Assembly (NCBI GenBank): GCA_963848525.1 | Contig: CAWKDZ010000004.1 | Coordinates: 1 to 64,000, forward strand | Direction: 5' to 3' | DNA: 64,000 nucleotides | From: JACCTU01 sp963848525 | GTDB lineage: Bacteria > Actinomycetota > Thermoleophilia > Gaiellales > Gaiellaceae | Shown here: positions 43,123 through 52,505 of the stretch, piece after piece | Layout of the letters: every line of letters begins with the position of its first letter | How positions within the stretch are numbered: position 1 is the stretch's first letter | Notes under the pieces: generated by a model | Seen by the model: only the letters and a program-made list of their open reading frames with translations | Told to the model about the DNA's origin: nothing | Databases searched by the model: none | Translations under genes and position numbers: made by a program

Positions 43123-44969
43123 GCGTCCACGTGCGTGCGCAGCCAGAGCTCGAGGACGAGCAGGCCCCAAAGGCGATGCGCGTGGTCGACCCCGGCCGCG
43201 TGCTCGGCGAGCAGGCGCTCGACCGAGCCCGGGTGGAAGAGACCGCGCTCGCGCGCGGTCCGGTCGAGCAGCACGTCGTTCGCGAGCTGCCGGAGATCGC
43301 CGCGGAACCACCGGCCCAGCGGGACGCCGAAGCCCGACTTGCCGCGCTTGGCCACCTGGGGCGGGAGTTCCGCGGCGAAGGCGCGCCTGAGCGCGAGCTT
43401 GCCGCGCCGCCCGCGCTGCTTCAGCCGGTCGGGCAGGGCCAGGCCGAGCTCGAGCACCTCGCGGTCGAGGAGCGGCGAGCGCAGCTCGAGCGAGTGCGCC
43501 ATCGAGGCGAGGTCGGCCTTCACGAGCAGGTCGTCCGCGAGGTACGTCTCGGCGTCGAGCAGCTGGAGCCCGGCCAGGCCGGGCGCCCGGGGCGCGCCGA
43601 GCAGCGCCGAGGCGGACACCGGCGCGCGCTCGGCGACCTGGAGCGCCTCCCTCGTCTCGGCCGGGAAGACCTCCATCAGGCCGCCGTAGCGCTCGGGCGC
43701 CGGCGCGGCGGCGGTCTCGAGGAAGCGGGCCGCGCGGAACGTGGTCGAGCGCGGCTCGCGCCGGCCGGCCGGGAGCCGGCGCAGCGCTCGGGCGCCGACT
43801 CGCGCGAGCGGCGGCACGAGGCCGGCCGTGGCCGCGAGCCGGTGAGCCGCGTAGCGCTCGTAGCCGGCGAAGGACTCGTCGCCGCCGTCGCCGGTCAGCG
43901 CGACCGTGACGTGGCGGCGCGCCTGCTCGCAGATCAGGAACGTGGGCAGCGCGGCTTCGTCGCCGAGCGGCTCGCCGAGCGCTTGCACGAGCCGCTCGAC
44001 CGCGTCCGCGGGCTCGGCCTCGACCAAGAGCTCCTCGTGCTCGGTGCCGAACCGCTCCGCGACGGCGCTCGCGTACGAGCGCTCGTCGTAGAGGCGGTCG
44101 GGGAAGCCGACCGTGTACGTCCGCACGGGCTTGCTCGACGCCGCCGCCGTCAGCGCCGTGACCACGCTCGAGTCGATCCCGCCCGAGAGCAGGACGCCGA
44201 GCGGGACGTCGGCCGCGAGGCGGCGGCGCACGGCCGCGCCGACGGTCGCGCGCACGCGCTCGAGCCACTCGTCCTCCTCGACGCCCGGCTCCGGCCGGGC
44301 CTCGGCGCGCCAGTAGCGCACGGCCCGCTCGCTCCCGCCCTCGACGACGAGCACGTGCGCCGGTGGGACCTTGTGCACGGCGCTGAGGATCGTCCGGGGC
44401 CCGGGGACGTAGCCCAGCGCGAGGTACGCGTCGAGCGCCTCGAGGTCGAGCTCGCGCGGCAGGTCGTCGAGCGCGAGCAGGGACTGGAGCTCGGAGGCGA
44501 ACGCGAACGTGCCGTCCGGGAGCCGCGCCCAGAGCAGCGGCTTCTTGCCGACGCGGTCGCGCGCGAGCACGAGCAGCTCGCGCCGGCGGTCCCAGAGCGC
44601 GACGGCGAACATGCCCTCGAGCCGACGGACGAAGTCGATCCCCTCGTCCTCGTAGAGGTGGGGGAGGACCGGCGAGTCGCCCGTGCCACGCACCGTGTGG
44701 CCTCGTGCGGCAAGCCGCTCGCGCAGCTCGGGGAAGTTGTAGAGCTCGCCGTTGAAGACCGCGACGACCTCGCCGTCCTCGCTCTCGACCGGCTGCCAGC
44801 CCGTCTCCAGATCGAGCACCCGCAGACGCTGATGCCCGAGCACGCACGCTCCGAAGGCGTCGGTCGAGCCGTCGTCCGGCCCGCGGTGCACGAGCGCCGC
44901 TCGCATCGCGTCGACGTCGGCGCGGCGATCGCGCCCCGTTAGCGTTACGAGTCCGCAGATGCCGCACAT
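43119..44969 (-). CDS. asnB: Asparagine synthase-like glutamine amidotransferase (intact)
   Basis: A 616-residue class II amidotransferase. Cys2 follows the start Met (M-C-G-I-C-G-L-V), with H-R-G-P-D-D-G-S and F-N-G-E-L-Y-N-F. The synthetase domain has V-L-L-S-G-G-I-D-S-S-V-V, L-T-G-D-G-G-D-E-S-F-A-G-Y and M-A-H-S-L-E-L-R-S-P-L-L-D. The start ATG 44969 is fixed by the Cys2 rule; the longer frame upstream is not used. It lies 15 bases from the divergent gene at 44985. As with the copy at 5860-7617, a glycan-modifying rather than housekeeping role is suggested by context only. Confidence 0.87.
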   Translation of the reverse strand: MCGICGLVTLTGRDRRADVDAMRAALVHRGPDDGSTDAFGACVLGHQRLRVLDLETGWQPVESEDGEVVAVFNGELYNFPELRERLAARGHTVRGTGDSPVLPHLYEDEGIDFVRRLEGMFAVALWDRRRELLVLARDRVGKKPLLWARLPDGTFAFASELQSLLALDDLPRELDLEALDAYLALGYVPGPRTILSAVHKVPPAHVLVVEGGSERAVRYWRAEARPEPGVEEDEWLERVRATVGAAVRRRLAADVPLGVLLSGGIDSSVVTALTAAASSKPVRTYTVGFPDRLYDERSYASAVAERFGTEHEELLVEAEPADAVERLVQALGEPLGDEAALPTFLICEQARRHVTVALTGDGGDESFAGYERYAAHRLAATAGLVPPLARVGARALRRLPAGRREPRSTTFRAARFLETAAAPAPERYGGLMEVFPAETREALQVAERAPVSASALLGAPRAPGLAGLQLLDAETYLADDLLVKADLASMAHSLELRSPLLDREVLELGLALPDRLKQRGRRGKLALRRAFAAELPPQVAKRGKSGFGVPLGRWFRGDLRQLANDVLLDRTARERGLFHPGSVERLLAEHAAGVDHAHRLWGLLVLELWLRTHVDA

Positions 44970-44984
44970 CGCCCGGTCAGCGTA

Positions 44985-46197
44985 GTGATGCCGGTCCCGT
45001 GGCAGGGCGCACTGGCGGCGCTCGTCGCGGTGCGGCTCGCGATCCCGCTCGTCGCACTCGCGGCGTCCGGACACGCGCTTCCCGGGCTGCCGCGCTACGA
45101 CTTCGTCGCGCTGACGGGCGACGCGACGGGCTTCTACGCGGCGGCGCGCGAGTTCATGGCGGCGTGGGGGCGGCTGCCGGTCGGCGTCGTCGCCTTGCTC
45201 GCGCTCGTCGTGCTCTCGAGCGCGGTCGTGCTGGTCCTACTCTGGCGCAGGCGCGCCGACCTGCGCCCCTGGCTCCTCGCGGGTGCGGCGGCGGTGTTCG
45301 GGCTCGTCGTCTCTGCGGCCGTCACGCAGATGAACGAGAGCGGCGCGGCCGTATTCGGCTGGCCGCTCGTCTGGAGCCTGCCGATGCTGCCGTACCGCGC
45401 CCTCGGTCTCCCGCTCGATCCGGACGTCGCCTTCGGCTTCGGTCTGCCACTCGCGCTCGCGGCCAACGCCGTCACGGTCGTCGCGACGGCGTACGTCGGC
45501 CTCCACGCGACCGGGCGCCGCGGCGTCGGCCTGCTCGCCGCCGCCCTCTACGCGTTCTGGCCGTTGCTGACCGGGACGGTCGCAGGCGAGCGCGCGTGGG
45601 AGAACGGGACGTGGACGGTCGACGTCGGCCTCGCGCTCTACACCGAGCCGCTTTCGACCGCGCTGACGACCGTCGCGCTCGCGCTTCTGCTCTCGCCGGG
45701 CGCGACCGACCTCCGACTCGCCGTCGCAGGGGTCGCGCTCAGCCTCGCGACGGTGGTCAAGCTCTCGAACGGCCTGCTCGCCGCGGCCGTGCTCGCCCTT
45801 CTGCTCCTGTCTCGCCGCCGCGCGTGGGCGTTTGCGGCGGGCGCCGTCAGCCTCGCCCCGGTCGCGATCGCGTACTGGCCGCTCGGCTACCGGGCGCGGG
45901 GAGGACGACACGCTGCTACCGCCTGCGCCGTTCGCCTGGTCGTACGTCGACGACAGCTGGCTCGACTCGCTGCTCTTCCGACCGCTGCTGCTCGTCCTGC
46001 TCGTGCCGCTCGCTGTGCTCGGTGCCGCCGCGGTCTCGCGCTGGCCGCGACTCGCCCTCGCTGCTTGGATCGTGGTCCCGGTGGTCTTCTACAGCTTCTA
46101 CCGCGTCACGTTCGAGCACCCGCGCTTTCTCTTCGGCGCGTTGCCCGCGGCCTTCGCGCTCTGGGCGGCCGGCGTCAGCCGGGCGCTCTCGCGCTGA
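44985..46197 (+). CDS. GT-C-like integral membrane protein, one frameshift near 45898
   Basis: About 403 residues and ten or so helices. The extracytoplasmic loop after the first helix has L-P-R-Y-D-F-V-A-L-T-G-D-A-T-G-F-Y, with an acidic residue placed as in GT39/GT87 proteins. V-V-K-L-S-N-G-L-L-A-A and Y-W-P-L-G-Y occur further on. An extra G near 45898 (in a run of four G) breaks the frame; after it the reading gives E-D-D-T-L-L-P-P-A-P-F-A-W-S-Y and a final helix. GTG 44985 is divergent from the asparagine synthase-like gene. Confidence 0.68.
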
Positions 46198-46720
46198 AGA
46201 CGATCAGGTTCGCGAACAACCGCGGGCTCAGCCGCACGAAGCGGCCCGCGACGAAGCGAAGCTCGACTTCGGCGAAGCCATCGAACAGCTCGCGGAGGTG
46301 ATCCGGCGAGAAGAGGTGCAGGTGCGTCGGGTCCGGTTCCGGCGGCCGCCCAAGGAGGAACATCAGGCGGTTCTTCAGCCGGTACGCGTTCGGCACCGAG
46401 CCGACCAGCCTCCCGCCGGTCTTGAGCACGCGCAGCGACTCGGCGACGACCGCCTCGGGGTCGCGGAGGTGCTCGAGCAGCTCGCCGGCGACGACGACGT
46501 CGAAGCTCGAGTCGGCGAACTCGAGCGGCTGCTCGACGTCCGCCCAGCGCGTCTCGATCCCGAGCTTCGCGGCCTCGGCGAGCGCCTCGCGGTCGACGTC
46601 GACCCCGACGACCTCGTTGCCCTCGACGTACGCCTGCGTGAGCGCGCCGTACCGGCAGCCGAGGTCGAGCACCTGTCGGCCCGGGCCTCCGACGAGCTTC
46701 GCGAAGAGCGCGGGCCGCAC
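46175..46720 (-). CDS. Class I SAM methyltransferase
   Basis: A 181-residue methyltransferase with Q-V-L-D-L-G-C-R-Y-G-A-L-T, V-V-G-V-D-V-D-R, S-F-D-V-V-V-A-G-E-L-L-E-H and L-K-T-G-G-R-L-V-G-S-V-P-N. It is shorter than usual. Coding-like sequence with a helical D-R-L-E-Q-R-Y-R-E-H-H segment continues upstream in the same frame to about 46800 without a standard start codon, so the true N-terminus may lie there behind an indel. Its 3' end overlaps the convergent membrane protein by 23 bases. Confidence 0.75.
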   Translation of the reverse strand: MRPALFAKLVGGPGRQVLDLGCRYGALTQAYVEGNEVVGVDVDREALAEAAKLGIETRWADVEQPLEFADSSFDVVVAGELLEHLRDPEAVVAESLRVLKTGGRLVGSVPNAYRLKNRLMFLLGRPPEPDPTHLHLFSPDHLRELFDGFAEVELRFVAGRFVRLSPRLFANLIVFSARAPG

Positions 46721-46830
46721 GTCGGCCGCGTAGACGAAGTCGCGGGAGCGGGCGGCGCGGTGGTGCTCCCGGTAGCGCTGCTCGAGGCGGTCGATGGAGG
46801 CGAGTCTATGCGGGGCTAGAATCGTCCTTC

Positions 46831-48336
46831 GTGAGTACCACGGCGGACCCTGAGGCGCCGCCGGATCAGGAGAGCACTCCCGTCGCTGGCGACGTCCGGG
46901 CGACGCGAACGTCGATCCTCGCCCGTCCGCCGCTGCGCGCCCTCGCTCGACGTCTCGCGTCGATCGCGGCGCTGCTGACGATCGACGTCTGCGGGCTCGC
47001 GCTCGGGCTCTATCTGGCGCTTGCCCTGCGCTGGCTCTACTACGAGCACGAGCTGCCGCTCTGGGGCATTCCCTGGGAGGCCGAGGAGCAGTGGCTCCCG
47101 TTCCTGACGCTGATCACGATCCTGATCTTCTGGCAGGCCGGGTTGTACGCCGAGCGCGAGCAGCGGGCCGGGGTCGGCCGGGTCGTCTCGTCGCTCGTGC
47201 TCGTCGCGGTGGTGACGCTCGTCTTCGCCTGGGGAGTGGACCACCAGTTCGGGACCTACGGCCTCGCGCCGACCGCGGTCGTCACCTGCGCGGCGATCAT
47301 CTGCGTTCTGCGCGCGAGCTACGAGCGGGTCACGCGCGACCTTCTGCACCTGCTCGGCGTTCGCCGACGCGCGGTGCTGGTCGGCGACGGCGAGCACATC
47401 GGGCACCTGCTGCGGACGCTCGGCTCGGCGCGCGGAGGGATCGACTACACGTTCGTCGGCGCGATCGCCCCGGCCGAGGACGGGATCCCGCTGCCACGGC
47501 TCGGCTCGCTCGGCGACCTGCCGCGCGTGCTCGCGGAGAAGCCGATCCACGAGCTGATCGTCAACGGCGGGGACGTCACCGACGACCAGCTCGTCGAGCT
47601 CGTCGAGCACGCGCATCGACAGGGCGTGCAGGTGCGTGTCGCGCCGACGACGGCCGAGATCCTGACGCAGCGCGCGGAGTACATCCCCGGACAGGCGGTG
47701 CCGCTGTTCGAGCTGCGCCCGCCGGTCTTCGCGGGCGTCGACTGGGCGACGAAGCGCGTCTTCGACCTCGTCGTCTCGACGCTCGTGCTCGTCGTCGGGC
47801 TGCCGTTCTGGCTCGTGATCGCCGCCGCGATCAAGCTCGACTCGCGCGGGCCGGTGTTCTACCGCGACCGCCGCATCGGCCTCGCGGAGCAGGAGTTCGG
47901 GATGATCAAGTTCCGCACGATGCGCGCGGGCGCGCAGGAGCTTCAGGCCTCGCTCGAGACGCGCAACGAGGCGTCGGGCGCGCTCTTCAAGATGCGCGCC
48001 GATCCGCGCGTCACCCGCGTGGGCGCCGTGCTGCGGCGGCTCTCGCTCGACGAGGTGCCCCAGGTCCTGAACGTGATCCGCGGCGAGATGAGCCTCGTCG
48101 GCCCGCGCCCGCTGCCGGTCCGCGACTACGACCGGCTGGAGTCGTGGCACCGCAAGCGCTACCTCGTCCTGCCGGGCATCACGGGGCTCTGGCAGATCTC
48201 GGGCCGCTCGGCACTGACGTTCGACGACCTCGTGCGGCTCGACTTCTACTACCTCGAGAACTGGTCGATCTGGCTCGACGTCACGATCCTGCTCAAGACG
48301 ATCCCGGCGGTGCTCGCGCGGAAGGGCGCCTACTGA
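46831..48336 (+). CDS. Long-form undecaprenyl-phosphate sugar phosphotransferase (WbaP/WcaJ-like)
   Basis: A 501-residue initiating transferase. The N-terminal half has four membrane helices and a CoA-binding-like Rossmann domain (V-L-V-G-D-G-E-H-I-G); the C-terminal half is the catalytic sugar transferase: V-F-Y-R-D-R-R-I-G, M-I-K-F-R-T-M-R, R-R-L-S-L-D-E-V-P-Q-V-L-N, G-E-M-S-L-V-G-P-R-P-L, and P-G-I-T-G-L-W-Q-I-S-G-R. GTG 46831. Its catalytic half is paralogous to the short enzyme at 12066-12713. A methyltransferase gene overlaps its 3' end by four bases. Confidence 0.9.
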   Translation: MSTTADPEAPPDQESTPVAGDVRATRTSILARPPLRALARRLASIAALLTIDVCGLALGLYLALALRWLYYEHELPLWGIPWEAEEQWLPFLTLITILIFWQAGLYAEREQRAGVGRVVSSLVLVAVVTLVFAWGVDHQFGTYGLAPTAVVTCAAIICVLRASYERVTRDLLHLLGVRRRAVLVGDGEHIGHLLRTLGSARGGIDYTFVGAIAPAEDGIPLPRLGSLGDLPRVLAEKPIHELIVNGGDVTDDQLVELVEHAHRQGVQVRVAPTTAEILTQRAEYIPGQAVPLFELRPPVFAGVDWATKRVFDLVVSTLVLVVGLPFWLVIAAAIKLDSRGPVFYRDRRIGLAEQEFGMIKFRTMRAGAQELQASLETRNEASGALFKMRADPRVTRVGAVLRRLSLDEVPQVLNVIRGEMSLVGPRPLPVRDYDRLESWHRKRYLVLPGITGLWQISGRSALTFDDLVRLDFYYLENWSIWLDVTILLKTIPAVLARKGAY

Positions 48337-49052
48337 TCCATCCGGCGGCCGAGGCGTTTCACGGCGTTGCCGACGCCTACGACCGCGCGCGGCCGGACTA
48401 CCCCGCGGCTGCAGTCGACTGGATCTGCGAGGTGCTCGAGCTCGACCGCTCGAGCACCGTCCTCGACCTCGCGGCCGGCACCGGGAAGCTGACGCGGATG
48501 CTGATGCCCCGCGTTGGCCGGGTGCTCGCGGTGGAGCCGGTCGAAGGGATGCGCGCAAAGCTGCCGCCCGAGGTCGAGGCGCACGCCGGCAGCGCCGAGG
48601 CGATTCCGCTCGGCGACGCGAGCGTCGATGCGGTCACGGTCGGGCAGGCCTTCCACTGGTTCGACGCCGACCGCGCGGTCGCGGAGTGCGCGCGCGTCGC
48701 GACGCGCGGCGTGGCCCTGCTCTGGAACGTCCGCGACCACCGGGACGAGCTCCAGCAGCGGTACGAGGAGGTGCTCAGCCGCTTTCGCCAGACGTACCCC
48801 AGCAGGCAGGGCGAGCAGAACCGCGCCTTCGACGAGCGTGGCGGCTTCGAGCCCGTGCGTGAGCGGATCTTCGAGCACACCCAGCTGCTCGACGCCGACG
48901 GCCTCGTCACGCGCTTCGAGTCGACGAGCTGGATCGCGATGCTCCCCGAGGCTGAGCGCGCGCGTCTGCGCGAGGAGGTCCGTGCGCTCGCCCCACCGGG
49001 ACGTTTTCCGTTTCCTTACATCACCGAGGTCTTCGTCTACCGGGCGCGGTAG
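48333..49052 (+). CDS. Class I SAM methyltransferase
   Basis: A 239-residue methyltransferase of the widespread A-D-A-Y-D-R-A-R-P-D-Y-P type. Motif I: V-L-D-L-A-A-G-T-G-K-L-T; then L-A-V-E-P-V-E-G-M and G-Q-A-F-H-W-F-D. No ATG or GTG is in frame before I-H-P-A-A-E-A-F-H, where homologues begin; CTG 48333, overlapping the transferase stop, is the best candidate start. Substrate unknown. Confidence 0.78.
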   Translation: MIHPAAEAFHGVADAYDRARPDYPAAAVDWICEVLELDRSSTVLDLAAGTGKLTRMLMPRVGRVLAVEPVEGMRAKLPPEVEAHAGSAEAIPLGDASVDAVTVGQAFHWFDADRAVAECARVATRGVALLWNVRDHRDELQQRYEEVLSRFRQTYPSRQGEQNRAFDERGGFEPVRERIFEHTQLLDADGLVTRFESTSWIAMLPEAERARLREEVRALAPPGRFPFPYITEVFVYRAR

Positions 49053-49062
49053 CCTCGGCGAA

Positions 49063-50268
49063 GTGAAGGCGCCGAAGCTCCTCGCAGTGGCGTCCGCCGT
49101 CGACCTCGACTTCCGCTACGGGTGCACGCCCGCGTGGTGGCAGCTCTGGAAAGGCCTGTACGACGTCGGGGTCGACCTGATCGTGACGCCGTACCGCGGC
49201 CGCGCGATCGAGTCGCCGTGGTGGCGCACGGCGCCGAACCCCGCCTACGTCGAGGGCGAGAGCTTCGCGCGGGCGCGCGACGCGTGGGCCCGGCTCAGGG
49301 GCGACCGCTACCTCCGCCGCGCCGAGTCGGACCCCGGCGACACGGACAAGCTCGTGCGCGAGGTCGTCTGGCGCTGGGTGACTCCTCGCTGGCAGCGGCA
49401 CCTGGAGCGGATCCTCGAGCGCGAGCGTGACGTCGACGCGGTCGTCGTCTTCACCGTCCCGATGGCGCACCTGCGCGGGATCCCGTCCGCGCTGCGCGAG
49501 CGCTTCGGCGTTCCCGTCGTCTTCTACGACGGCGACGTGCCGATGAGCCTGCCGGAGTTCGGCGGCATGGACACCGGCTTCAACTACTACTACGGCGCGC
49601 AGCCCGACGAGTACGACCTGCTCGTCTCGAACTCCGAGGGCGGTCTCGAACGGCTGCGCGAGCTCGGCGCGCGGCGTGCGGAGGCCGTCTTCTGGGCGGC
49701 CGACCCCGACCTCTTCAGGCCGCTCGCGATCGAGAAGGAGACGGACGTCTTCTTCTACGGCTACGGCGACAAGTTCCGGCGCGAGTGGATGCGCGAGCTC
49801 GTCGGCGAGCCGTCGCGCCGGCTCGAGGACGTCGACTTCGCGCTCGGCGGCGAGGACTTCCAGGGCGACGTCGGACGTGCGCGCACGCTCGGCGTGATCC
49901 CGTTCAACGCGTTCAACCGCGCGATCGCCGGGACGCGTGTCGCGCTCAACGTCACCCGCCGGGCGCACGCGACCGTGCGGGCGTCCTCGACCGCGCGGCC
50001 GTTCGAGCTCGCGATGGCGGGTGCCGCGATCGTCTCGAATCCCGTCGAAGGGCTCAACACATGGTTCGAGCCCGGTCGCGAGCTCGTCGTCGTGCACGAC
50101 GCTGACGAGGCCACCTCCGCGTACCGCGAGCTGCTCGGCGACGCGGCCGCGGCGGAGGAGCTCGGCGCCCGAGCGCGCGAGCGGGCGCTCGACGAGCACA
50201 CGTACGCGCACCGTGCGCGGCGGCTGCTCGAGCTCGTCGGTCTCGGCGTGCGGGAAACGGTCGCGTGA
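49063..50268 (+). CDS. CgeB-like GT-B glycosyltransferase
   Basis: A 401-residue protein. The C-terminal half has the Glyco_trans_1_2/CgeB pattern: N-V-T-R-R-A-H-A-T-V-R-A-S-S-T-A-R-P-F-E-L-A-M-A-G and V-S-N-P-V-E-G-L-N-T-W-F-E-P-G-R-E. The N-domain has F-Y-D-G-D-V-P-M-S-L-P and N-S-E-G-G. GTG 49063 lies 10 bases after the methyltransferase stop. Such GTs often act on less common acceptors; the linkage cannot be read from sequence. Confidence 0.75.
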   Translation: MKAPKLLAVASAVDLDFRYGCTPAWWQLWKGLYDVGVDLIVTPYRGRAIESPWWRTAPNPAYVEGESFARARDAWARLRGDRYLRRAESDPGDTDKLVREVVWRWVTPRWQRHLERILERERDVDAVVVFTVPMAHLRGIPSALRERFGVPVVFYDGDVPMSLPEFGGMDTGFNYYYGAQPDEYDLLVSNSEGGLERLRELGARRAEAVFWAADPDLFRPLAIEKETDVFFYGYGDKFRREWMRELVGEPSRRLEDVDFALGGEDFQGDVGRARTLGVIPFNAFNRAIAGTRVALNVTRRAHATVRASSTARPFELAMAGAAIVSNPVEGLNTWFEPGRELVVVHDADEATSAYRELLGDAAAAEELGARARERALDEHTYAHRARRLLELVGLGVRETVA

Positions 50269-51020
50269 GCGACGTTCTCGAGGAGCCTTACGTCGTGGAA
50301 CAGCGGGTGCGCGCGCTGCGCCGTGTGGCTATCGTCCCGGCGTTCAACGAGGAAGCCTCCGTGGCGCGGGTCGTCGACGAGCTGCGCGCGTTCGACCCGG
50401 ACCTGGAGATCGTCGTCGTCGACGACGGCTCGAGCGATCGCACCGCACAGGTCGCACGCGACCGCGGAGCGCACGTCGTCAGCCTGCCGTTCAACCTCGG
50501 CATCGGCGGCGCGGTGCAGACCGGCTTTCGCTACGCGTGGGAGAACGACTTCGACATTGCGGTGCGCGTCGACGGCGACGGCCAGCACGATCCGCGCGAG
50601 CTCGACGCGGTGCTCGCGCCGGTCCTCGCCGGCGACTGCGACATCGCGGTGGGCTCGCGCTTCCTCGACCCGGCCGGCTACCGCTCCTCGCGCTCGCGCC
50701 GGATCGGGATCCGGGTTCTCGCGTGGGTCGTGTCGGCGCTGACGCGGCAGCGCGTCACCGATCCCACGTCCGGCTTCCAGGCGACGAACCGGCTCGGGAT
50801 CCGTCTGTTCGCGGCCGACTACCCGCACGACTATCCCGAGGCCGAGGCGGCGGTGATGGTCTTCAAGCACCGCCTGCGCCTGCGCGAAGTGCCCGTCTCG
50901 ATGCGCGCGCGGGAGACCGGCCGCTCCTCGATCACCGCGCTCCGCTCCGTCTACTACATGGTCAAGGTGCTGCTTGCGATCTTCGTCGCGCTCTTCCGGC
51001 GGCGGACGGTGCTCGAGTGA
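50265..51020 (+). CDS. GT2 glycosyltransferase
   Basis: A 251-residue GT2: V-A-I-V-P-A-F-N-E-E-A-S, I-V-V-V-D-D-G-S-S-D-R-T, N-L-G-I-G-G-A-V-Q-T-G, and the metal site R-V-D-G-D-G-Q-H-D-P. The tail R-E-T-G-R-S-S-I-T is typical of DPM1-type GT2 proteins. GTG 50265 overlaps the CgeB-like stop, and the next start overlaps its stop. The DUF2304 neighbour is the usual companion of this GT2 subgroup. Confidence 0.84.
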   Translation: MSDVLEEPYVVEQRVRALRRVAIVPAFNEEASVARVVDELRAFDPDLEIVVVDDGSSDRTAQVARDRGAHVVSLPFNLGIGGAVQTGFRYAWENDFDIAVRVDGDGQHDPRELDAVLAPVLAGDCDIAVGSRFLDPAGYRSSRSRRIGIRVLAWVVSALTRQRVTDPTSGFQATNRLGIRLFAADYPHDYPEAEAAVMVFKHRLRLREVPVSMRARETGRSSITALRSVYYMVKVLLAIFVALFRRRTVLE

Positions 51021-51385
51021 CGCCGCTGCGCGTCTCGATCGCGGCGGCAATCGCGTCGCTGCTCCTGCTGCTCGTCGTGTTCGAGCTGATCCGCTCGCGC
51101 CGGCTGCGGGAGCGCTACGCGCTGCTCTGGCTCCTGACCGGTGTCGTCCTGCTCGTGCTCTCGCTCTGGCGCGGCGGCCTCAACACGATCGCCGGGTGGT
51201 TCGGGATCAGCGGCTACCCGCCGGCGATCCTGTTCGCGGTCGGGATCCTCTTCATCCTGCTCGTGCTGCTGCACTACTCGACGGTGATCTCACGCCTTTC
51301 CGACCAGAGCACGATCCTCGCGCAGCGTCTGGCGCTGCTCGAGCACGAGCTCGGACGTCGCGGAGGAGGACGAGGAAGAGAATGA
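51017..51385 (+). CDS. DUF2304 membrane protein
   Basis: A 122-residue protein with three helices (S-I-A-A-A-I-A-S-L-L-L-L-L, A-L-L-W-L-L-T-G-V-V-L-L and A-I-L-F-A-V-G-I-L-F-I-L-L) and the R-E-R-Y-A-L-L-W and L-H-Y-S-T-V-I-S-R-L motifs of DUF2304. These small proteins follow GT2 genes and probably serve as membrane partners. GTG 51017 overlaps the GT2 stop. Its last 134 bases are antisense to the convergent GT87 gene. Confidence 0.82.
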   Translation: MTPLRVSIAAAIASLLLLLVVFELIRSRRLRERYALLWLLTGVVLLVLSLWRGGLNTIAGWFGISGYPPAILFAVGILFILLVLLHYSTVISRLSDQSTILAQRLALLEHELGRRGGGRGRE

Positions 51386-52505
51386 GGAGCGCCACGTTGC
51401 GCGCGAGCAGCAGGCTCACCGGCAGTGCCTCGCCGGCGACGAGCTCGTCGTGCAACCCCGGGTAGTACGCGTGGGTCAGCCCGGCCGCGGCGAGCATCGG
51501 GACCGCCGCGAACCAGCCGTCCCGGGCCAGCGTGAGCGCGACGAGCGGCACGAGCCAGACCAGGAACTGGGGCGAGAGCACCTTGCCGAGGAGCACGACC
51601 GCGGCGATCGCCGCCGTCGACGCCGCCACGAGGTCCGCCGCCCGACGCTCCGTCCGCGCGAAGAGCAAGCAGACGTACGCCAGCGCCGCTAGGAGGAGCA
51701 CGGCCTGCACCAGCGCGACGGCGTCGGGGACGTCGCCCTCCATGCTGAACGCCGCGAACGGGAACGAGACCGGAGCCTCACGAGCCCCCGCCAGGTCGAG
51801 CACGAGCAGGGCGCTCGCCCCGACGGTCTCGAGCTGCAGCGGGCGCTCGAGCTGAAGGCGAAGGCCGTGGGCGACGCCCCCCGGGGCGACGGCGACGAAT
51901 GGGAGCGCGAACACGAGCCCGACCGCGGCGAACACGCCCAGCGCCCGGACCAGGCGCGTCCGGGGGGTCGCGAGCGCGAAGAGCGGTAGCAGGGCGAGGG
52001 CGTAGAGCTTGGCTGCGGTCGCCACGGCGAGCGAGGCGAAGGCCGGCGTCGTTCGGTCGCGCGTGGCCAGTGCGAGCGCGCCGACGACGAACAGCGCGGG
52101 CCACAGGTCGAACCGGATCAGGACGATCGGCCCAAGTGCGAACAGCGCCAGCGGCGTGAACAGCGAGAGCGCGAACAGGCGCGTACCGCTCGAGCCGAGG
52201 GCCGCGAGCGCGAGCGCGGTCACCGCGGCGAGGGCCGCCCCGGTGAGCGCCTGGAACACGACGAACGCCGACTCGTACCGATCAGCGCCGGCAACCGCCG
52301 GCGCGGCGAGCGGGAGCACGGCTCCCGGCGGATACTCGAGCGTGAAGTCCCGGTACGGGAGGTCGCCCTCGAGGAGTCTCGTGCCGGTCGTCTTGAAGAC
52401 CTCGGTGTCGAACCGCGCGTGCCCCAGCCCTCCGAACGGAACGAGGCAGAGGGCGATGAAGGCGCCGCTCGCGACCGCCGCGGCGACGCTAGACCGGGAC
52501 GACAT
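51252..52505 (-). CDS. GT87/DUF2029-like membrane glycosyltransferase
   Basis: A 417-residue GT-C protein, intact paralogue of 21725-22890. It shares L-P-Y-R-D-F-T-L-E-Y-P-P-G-A in loop 1, I-R-F-D-L-W-P-A, A-A-K-L-Y-A-L-A, R-P-L-Q-L-E-T-V-G-A-S, and G-K-V-L-S-P-Q-F-L-V-W. The last 40 residues are Arg/Ser/Ala-rich and lie over the DUF2304 gene, so the frame may overrun through an indel. Start ATG 52505 lies within the end of the next gene upstream. Confidence 0.8.
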   Translation of the reverse strand: MSSRSSVAAAVASGAFIALCLVPFGGLGHARFDTEVFKTTGTRLLEGDLPYRDFTLEYPPGAVLPLAAPAVAGADRYESAFVVFQALTGAALAAVTALALAALGSSGTRLFALSLFTPLALFALGPIVLIRFDLWPALFVVGALALATRDRTTPAFASLAVATAAKLYALALLPLFALATPRTRLVRALGVFAAVGLVFALPFVAVAPGGVAHGLRLQLERPLQLETVGASALLVLDLAGAREAPVSFPFAAFSMEGDVPDAVALVQAVLLLAALAYVCLLFARTERRAADLVAASTAAIAAVVLLGKVLSPQFLVWLVPLVALTLARDGWFAAVPMLAAAGLTHAYYPGLHDELVAGEALPVSLLLARNVALLILFLVLLRDVRARARAAPDAARGSCSGRKGVRSPSSSAAARAG

